A stretch of 37,373 nt of DNA from Trichosphaerium sp. ATCC 40318. Its lineage: Eukaryota; Discosea; Flabellinia; Trichosidae. Below are positions 31,530-37,373 of this stretch, in pieces; the stretch's first letter is position 1, and the number at the start of each line of letters is the position of its first letter. The notes under the pieces were generated by a model. The model was given only the letters and a program-made list of their open reading frames with translations, did no database searches and was not told the origin of the DNA. Both the position numbers and the translations under genes were made by a program. The stretch covers positions 1-37,373 of the forward strand of contig JALMLS010000226.1 in NCBI GenBank assembly GCA_038496445.1. Direction: 5' to 3'.

Positions 31530-32950
31530 TTATTCTGTTAGTAGTATAAAATGACCAACGCTGAATTCCCAAACCATGGTAATATTCCTAATATTACACG
31601 GTACATAATAAAAAGCATAAAATATTAATTCACGCCAAGTTAAATCTGTACGACCATACGTACTAATCAACCAACCTCTACTACTCCCATTAATCTTCAA
31701 TTTTTTTCTCTTTGACTTCTTTTCAAACCTTTTTTAATATGCCTTCGTATTTAACTTCCCAAAAACTATCCTATTATACATTCATACACTAGCCCCTGTA
31801 GATATAACATACCTAAACATAAAAAAAAACTTAATAAAAAACTATATAAAGACAAGAAAAAAAAATTAAAAGTTCTCCACAAAATTTAAAAAACAGGAAA
31901 ACCAAAATTAGCAAAAATAAACATAAAATAAAATAATGCCATAATGGCATTATTTGACTTATACTCCATAATAAAAAATAACACGAGTTTTAAACTATCA
32001 TATAAAATACCTACTAAAATAAATAACCACTCGATACTAACCATGTCCTACTAATAAATAAATGCATCTTGCACACCTACTATATTTAACGAAAACAAAC
32101 CAATCAAACTAAAATCATATGTGCTATAGACATATAAGCTATGCTTTTTTAACATCACATGTCTACACGATAAACATACACTATGTAAAATACAATTATT
32201 ATAATTACAAAAAATAAAGGCGCATATATTTTATAGATTCAAAAAACAAAGAATAACAAATCTACACAGCCCATACAAGCTAATTTTAAAATCAAGCTGC
32301 TAAAATAACCGAACCTACTGTTGTTGCCTCTACATGTGCTTCGGGTAACATAAATGAAATGGATACATGGGTGTTTAACAGCAAATGCTGTTAAAAATAA
32401 AATACATGTACCTAATCTCGCTGAAAACTATTATTATATAAAATAAGGTATACAGATCAAATGTACCACTTGAGAATATAAAGACATTAACCTATAAGCA
32501 TAGAAAAAGATCCTAATACGTATATAAAAATAATTTAAAGGATGCTATTACCGTCGCTTTTTAGTACCTCAAATACCTATAAAAAAAAAAAGAGGTATTA
32601 AAAAAACTCAAAAATAATATAAAAAAAAATAAGATCATATACTAAAAAAGCACCTGCGCACAACAAGTTATGCTAAAAGCATAAAAATAAAACTATTATT
32701 CTATACTTGCGATCCCAATTAAGGAGCTTACCTATATAAACAAACTGCTGCTTAAAATATGAAAAGATAAGACAAACGTCACATCCAATCCTCTGTTCCT
32801 CCTAAAAAAATTACCTATGTAACTAAAAATATAAAATAACTCAGTATCACAAAAAAATAAAATAAAAAAAGCCAACTAATATAACATTTATATATACTAA
32901 AAAAATAACACGCAATCCCTATTACCCAAAATTAAAAGTCAATTTGTCAT
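31530..32950 (-). CDS. nad4: NADH dehydrogenase subunit 4, needs insertions
   Basis: A proton-pumping membrane subunit of complex I. The core signature is near 32400-32280: TAFAVK.P(C/M)..PFH, LPEAHVEATTVGSVILAAW.LKL, matching the family's K.PM.PFH.WLPEAHVEAP..GSVILAG.LLKLG. The C-terminal part (DLTWRELIFYAFYYVP..LGILPWFG) precedes TAA 31530-31532. Repeated one-base additions are needed, for example before LPEAH. Trp is TGA in the AAW step. The start is placed at ATG near 32950 by length. It lies between nad2 and orf340. Confidence 0.85.
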
Positions 32951-33009
32951 TAATTTAAATTAAATTAACATATCTATATCAATAAAAATAAAACATCATA
33001 ATTAAAATA

Positions 33010-34329
33010 AATAAAATATTAGCCATAAAAAAAAAGCTAACATATAATAAATATTTCGTCTCGCCTTATATATAAGCCTCATCCTCAAAATTTACCAAAC
33101 AGGAATCCTTGAAAACGTTTAAATAAAACTTAATGCAAAAATACGACTAAAATGCAAAATATAGCAAGTAATCAATCACTACCGCTAATAAACTCGATAT
33201 TAACAAAAATTTAGAAAAAAAGCCATTAGCGGAGGTAATCCTGCTACAGATAAAAAACTTAATCAAAAAAATATACTTCACGAAACGCTATATGATTAAA
33301 TTTAAAAAATCTAACATATTTACTATACTCTATTTTGTAAATGACTTAACAAAATAAACAAATTAAAAAAAAACCCATGCTTACAAGCATATAAATACCA
33401 AATAAATTAAAATACATAAAAAACTAAATGAGATGCAGTATTACATGCTAATAATAAATAACTTAAATTTACACTGAGCTATACGCTCAAATTCTTCTAA
33501 TCTTATTTGACTAACACCTAAAAATACAAAAACCACATGCTAATAACTGAAAATACTGTTATTATTGACTTATTTCTTCAATTTGTATCAATACAAAAAA
33601 TACTTTCAAAAAAACATCAAGGTCACTATTTTACTTACTACTGTTAAAATACTTAAAGCCCCAAAGAACCTGCCTCATAGCTATCAACAATCAAAAATTA
33701 AACGGAAATATCCCTAATTTTATAAATAAACACATAAAAATAGAGATAACCCTACGATAATAAACCATCCAAATATAAAAATCCACACCCACTCTATAAA
33801 CTTATACGACCACATGAACTCTTAAGTCAAAAAATAACACAACCTATAAAAATAAATCCTGAGCTAATTTATTAAAAATTAAATATTTTAGGGCTGCTCA
33901 GATTTAGAAACTTTATTCGACCTACACTTAATAAAATATAGAAACAAATTCTAATAATTCTAAAACAACTCAACAACACAACAACTCGAAAACGATAATA
34001 TTAAAAAACTACATAACATATACATAAATTAAGTAAACACCATTGTAGGAATCACTTTCCTCATAGAAGTCAAAAAAAAAAAGAAGCACACTATAACACT
34101 TTTAAATAGATACAACCGAAGCATCAAAATAAGTTTGATCCAGTCATATCACTGCATTAACGCGCACAACTAAAGCTTAAAATTGAAAAACAAAACATAA
34201 TAATCCTAAATCTTTTGCAAGAATCCTGCACTTTTTCCTCAAATTTGTAAACTAGTACCAAAAATTAATCACCAAATAAAAATAAAATAAGAATCTCTCT
34301 TCTAAATAAAAATAAAATAGATTAGCCAT
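33010..34329 (-). CDS. nad2: NADH dehydrogenase subunit 2, needs insertions
   Basis: A proton-pumping membrane subunit of complex I. The anchor is LSVAGLPPLMAFFSKFLLISSLL near 33270-33190 (given here across a frame change), matching the family's L(S/A)(L/M)AG(I/L)PP..GF..K. Much of the rest is hydrophobic but frame-broken. ATG 34329 (MANLFYFYLEERF) is a possible start. The 3' end near 33010 is estimated from length and the start of nad4. Confidence 0.7.
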
Positions 34330-34403
34330 CTTATATATAAGTCTATATTAATACTTTTTTTTACTTATATATATTATAACTATTCGAATAGCGATACTTG
34401 CCG

Positions 34404-34480
34404 TAGGCGGAAAAAACTTAAATAAATAGTGGTATAATAATAGAAAATATACCACTATTTATTTAAGTTTTTTCCGCCTA
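34404..34480. repeat. Perfect palindrome, 33-base arms
   Basis: Arms 34404-34436 and 34448-34480, 11-base loop. It lies upstream of nad2 and directly adjoins the next palindrome, overlapping it by two bases. Confidence 0.93.
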
Positions 34481-34573
34481 GGGTGGGGAATTTTATTCTT
34501 TAGGCTTTTTTCTTCTCATAAATTATCTATTTTGTTTTTTTTTTATACCAAAAAAACAAAATTCCCCACCCTA
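34479..34573. repeat. Nested palindrome, 16-base outer arms
   Basis: Outer arms 34479-34494 (TAGGGTGGGGAATTTT) and 34558-34573. Inside lies a T/A-run hairpin near 34530-34560. Part of the interior (TTTATTCTTTAGGCT) is repeated at 34686-34700. Confidence 0.85.
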
Positions 34574-34601
34574 CACAGTGTTTTTTACATACCAAAAAAA
34601 C

Positions 34602-34715
34602 AAAAAAAAAAACAAGAGCCTAAAGAATAAATGTGCCAATAAAATAAAATAAAAAGTTAACTATTTATTTTATTTTATTGGCACATTTATTCTTTAGGCT
34701 CTTGTTTTTTTTTTT
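34602..34715. repeat. Perfect palindrome, 52-base arms, at 3' end of orf654
   Basis: Arms 34602-34653 and 34664-34715, 10-base loop. The minus-strand gene's stop codon (34687-34689) and last codons lie in the right arm. Confidence 0.93.
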
Positions 34716-36649
34716 CCCATAAATTATCTCACTCTATTTCTTTTTTTTTTCTTCAAACCTCGTCAAACTCAGCCTCTGGCTTTTCTTCTATTTTAACTTT
34801 TCTTTGAGATACTTCATCAAAATAAGCAGCTCATCTTGTTCGCAACCTTGTTATAAAGTTATTACTCTTACCTCCTAAATTTTCTTCATTTAATTCTCTT
34901 AATGCTTCAGCTTCTATGGTAAGTTGATGATAAAAATCCTCTTTTCATGGATAATAAGTATCTTCTTTAAAATCATTGAATTTTATTACCATATCTTCAT
35001 AAAAATTATCTCATAACTCTTTTATAGGTTCTACTATAACATCTTTAAAAAAACTCCACTTAGACGGTGTTTTTTTAAAGACTCAAATAAAAAAATTACC
35101 TCGTTTTTTATTTCATTTTTTAATATAAAAATCATTACCAAATAAGGTATTTATCTTATTTCTTTTTAATGTTCAATTAATATTTTTTTTTTGAAATTTT
35201 TTTTTTTTTTTAATCTTTTGCCCAAATCTCTTCAAATAATTTCTAAACTTTTCTCATTTTTTTTACTTAGATTATTAGAGCTTCTTAACTTTTTATTTTC
35301 ATCAATTTCCGGAAACATTTTATATTCAATTTCAGATATACCTTCTCTATATCTTAAATCTATATTAAAAACCCTTCTATATAAACGTCTTTCTAATTCT
35401 TGCTGATCTCTTCTTAAATGAAAAAATAAATCAAACATTTTCCCATAATGCATTACAAATTTTATTTTACTTTCTTTCTTATAACTTAAACCTAATAAAT
35501 AAAATTTTTTAAGCATCAATTTCTGAATTTTATATTCAAAATAATCCAAAACTAGCAACTCATAATTATTTAAAGTATAAATATCTTTTTTAAAATTCAT
35601 TATATCTCTAAATTTTCTTTTTTTATTATTATATGTATTTAAAATTTTTCATAAAATATAAAGATCTTTAGTTAGAATTTTTTGCGTTTTTTTTTCTAAT
35701 TTTCTTGCTATAGCTTTCCTTTTTTCTTCATATGTCTCATCTAAAATATCTATATTGTTTTCTTTTATTCATTCTTTTTCATATTTTTTTAATATTTTCA
35801 TTTGCTCCTTGTTTTTTTTTTCTTCTATTTCTTTAATAAAAAATTTAGGTGACGTCACCTCGCTTCATTTTCTTGCTTTTTCTTTTATATAATTTATATT
35901 ATTTATTTTTGAATTTCTAATTTTTACTATGGAATCACCCAAAAAATTAAATAAATCAGGTATTTCTTTTAAAAATAAATCTGTCGATCTAATCAATTTT
36001 GTCTCTTTTTTTATTTTTTCTATATATAATTTATATTTTTGATCTTCTTTTAAATTTTTAAATTCTTTTTTATTTAAATTTGATTCTTTTTTTAAATAAA
36101 ACTCTCATCAATAACTTAATCTATTTATTTTTATATTTTTTTTTTTTTTTCCTTTTCAAAATCGATTTAAATTTAAATTTTCTCTAGCATATACTACACG
36201 ATGATATGGAAAATTCATAAGTTTTCTATAATAATAAGAATATACCACACTATAATCTCCCAATAACCTTAAACTATATAAACCAAACACATTAGCATCA
36301 TCGGTTGTTCTCATAAATGATCTATAATAATCTATTCATGTGTATCTTACTGGATAATAATATTTGAACAGTAATCATCATTTTGCACCATATTGTCTAT
36401 AACGATTTCAATCTGCTGGAATAAAACAATAATCTCACACATAAGCCAACTCTCCTAATTGTTCCGATTTTTTATAACGAGCTTCTTTTCCACAACCACG
36501 TAACCCAAAAAGAATAAAAAAAGATCTATGTCATCTTTTTTTATCGTTAGACATAATCTTATTTCTAAAAAAATTAGTTTGTCTTTTTTGAAATAAATAT
36601 CAATAATTTCTTCACATACCCATTGATCAACAAACCGCAATGTATTCAT
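34687..36649 (-). CDS. Unknown 654-codon protein, needs two insertions
   Basis: ATG 36649 opens MNTLRFVDQWVCEEIIDIYF. One added base between about 36600 and 36556 leads into a 460-codon open frame (RSFFILFGLRGCGKEARY, WDYCFIPADWNRYRQYG, DANVFGLYSLRLLGDYS, then a lysine-rich half). A second addition at CA[C]TTA near 35169 leads to NTLFGNDFYIKKW and on to TAA 34687-34689. Nearly all Trp codons are TGA. The three pieces meet only through +1 shifts, as in the conserved genes. The N-terminal third is richer in W, Y and G and looks folded. Nothing identifies a family; a mitoribosomal protein with expanded basic tail is one guess. Confidence 0.55.
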
Positions 36650-36670
36650 CTATTTATTCTTATCTTTAAT

Positions 36671-37373
36671 TTAACTCCATCGCTGTATATTTGCTTCTGT
36701 AAAATTCCAATTTTTTTCCATTTTATATTCTGGTATAGACCATATTGCTTTCATCAGTTGTTCATTCAACAAACGTGAACCTTTCTTATACGGAGTATAC
36801 ATGCTTTTAATGTCCTATAACCTTCTCCTACACCCAGCATTGCTAATTTTCTCATAGGATATTCGCTACGTGTTAAATGTATTCAATTTCAACCAAAATG
36901 ATTAAGATTTCAATACATTTTTCCAAAATTAAAAAAAAATTCACTACGTGAAACTGGTTCAGCATCGTTCTCTAAATCTTTTTCATATCTTTTTTTTGGT
37001 GGCGAAATTGCAAACTCTTCACCTCTTTCTTTAGCAATAATATCTTGTTTAAACTCCTCACTTTTTATTAAAGACATTTCTAAATATTTATATACATTTT
37101 CATCTTTACATCATTTATCTAATGCACCAGGACCTAGTTTAAAATTTCTAAAAGATCTGTTGGATACTTTTTGTTTATATATATAATTTCTTCCCTTTGT
37201 ATAGTATCTTTTGGCTTTAATATAATTTAATAAATATTTATCTCTCAATTTTTTTATCTCTTTTTAATTTAAAATTAATTCTATTCATTAATTTACCTAA
37301 TTTTGTTAATTTTTTCTTTTGTTTTTTTGAGTCCTCTCAACTTATACCATGTACTTTTTCATAATTTAATTGC
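36671..37373 (-). CDS. Unknown protein, 5' part cut by window edge, needs two insertions
   Basis: The frame enters at 37373 (QLNYEKVHGISW, lysine-rich). One added base near 37260 continues into LRDKYLLNYIKAKRYY, FKLGPGALDKWCKDENVY, RGEEFAISPPKKRYEKD, NFGKMYWNLNHFGWNW and MLGVGEGYRTLK. Another at TG[C]TAT near 36800 leads to YTPYKKGSRLLNE, AIWSIPEYKMEKNW and TAA 36671-36673. TGA and TGG both serve as Trp. The next gene starts 22 bases on. The mixed, non-repetitive sequence suggests a real folded protein; no family recognised. Confidence 0.5.

Noticed and set aside
24013-34715. Rho-independent terminators or CRISPR repeats as the meaning of the palindromes
   Set aside because: Arms are far too long, no U-run rule is followed, there are no regular spacers, and many lie inside ORFs.
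1-37373. Plain sequencing indels as the whole explanation for the frame breaks
   Set aside because: The breaks are shared by both arms of the repeat, go in one direction (+1), avoid atp9 and the long ORFs, and often fall outside homopolymers. Some private indels, mostly in block B and early arm A, are probably errors.

Overview
This window is AT-rich mitochondrial DNA, most likely from a myxomycete or related amoebozoan. It carries nad2, nad3, nad4, nad6, nad7, cox1, atp9, the large-subunit rRNA and a bacterial-order cluster of ribosomal protein genes (rps19-rps3-rpl16-rpl14-rpl5-rps14-rps8). TGA is read as tryptophan throughout. Apart from atp9, nearly every conserved gene is broken in the DNA about every 25-40 bases. 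Every break I checked needs one ADDED base, never a removed one, and a single C fits each site in the proteins. Both copies of the long inverted repeat carry the same breaks in nad7 and cox1. This is the pattern of Physarum-type insertional RNA editing of mitochondrial transcripts. I inferred this from the DNA; no RNA was seen.

Layout. (1) Bases 1-6122 (arm A): 3' end of nad7, atp9, LSU rRNA and cox1 on the plus strand, then about 0.9 kb without a recognised gene. (2) 6117-8643 (block B): an inverted, indel-rich partial copy of cox1 and LSU. (3) 8654-10850 (block C): a second forward partial copy of LSU that decays into cox1. (4) 10851-11658: a unique stretch with one unknown membrane-protein gene. 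(5) 11659-17795 (arm A'): an inverted copy of arm A. (6) From 17492 onward, all on the minus strand: nad7, rps8, rps14, rpl5, rpl14, rpl16, rps3, rps19, nad6 and nad3, listed left to right (transcription runs right to left). (7) 24.0-30.5 kb: very lysine-rich long reading frames, including an S4-like protein, studded with perfect palindromes. (8) 30.5-34.3 kb: an acidic single-pass membrane ORF, nad4 and nad2. (9) 34.4-37.4 kb: more palindromes and two large unknown genes, the last cut by the window edge.

How it works together. The respiratory genes encode complex I, complex IV and the ATP synthase c ring; the ribosomal genes and LSU serve their translation. All genes right of 11.6 kb lie on one strand with short or no gaps, which suggests long polycistronic transcripts cut into mature RNAs. 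Two kinds of gene stand out: conserved genes that need dense insertions, and lineage-specific ORFs (orf340, orf657, the S4-like gene, orf654) that are open for hundreds of codons or need only one to three. The second kind lies where the long perfect palindromes are concentrated.

Limits. Most ends of edited genes are approximate because the frame cannot be followed in the DNA. No SSU rRNA or convincing tRNA was found. The A/B/C/A' arrangement could be real recombination or partly an assembly artefact, since block B looks like an error-rich copy.
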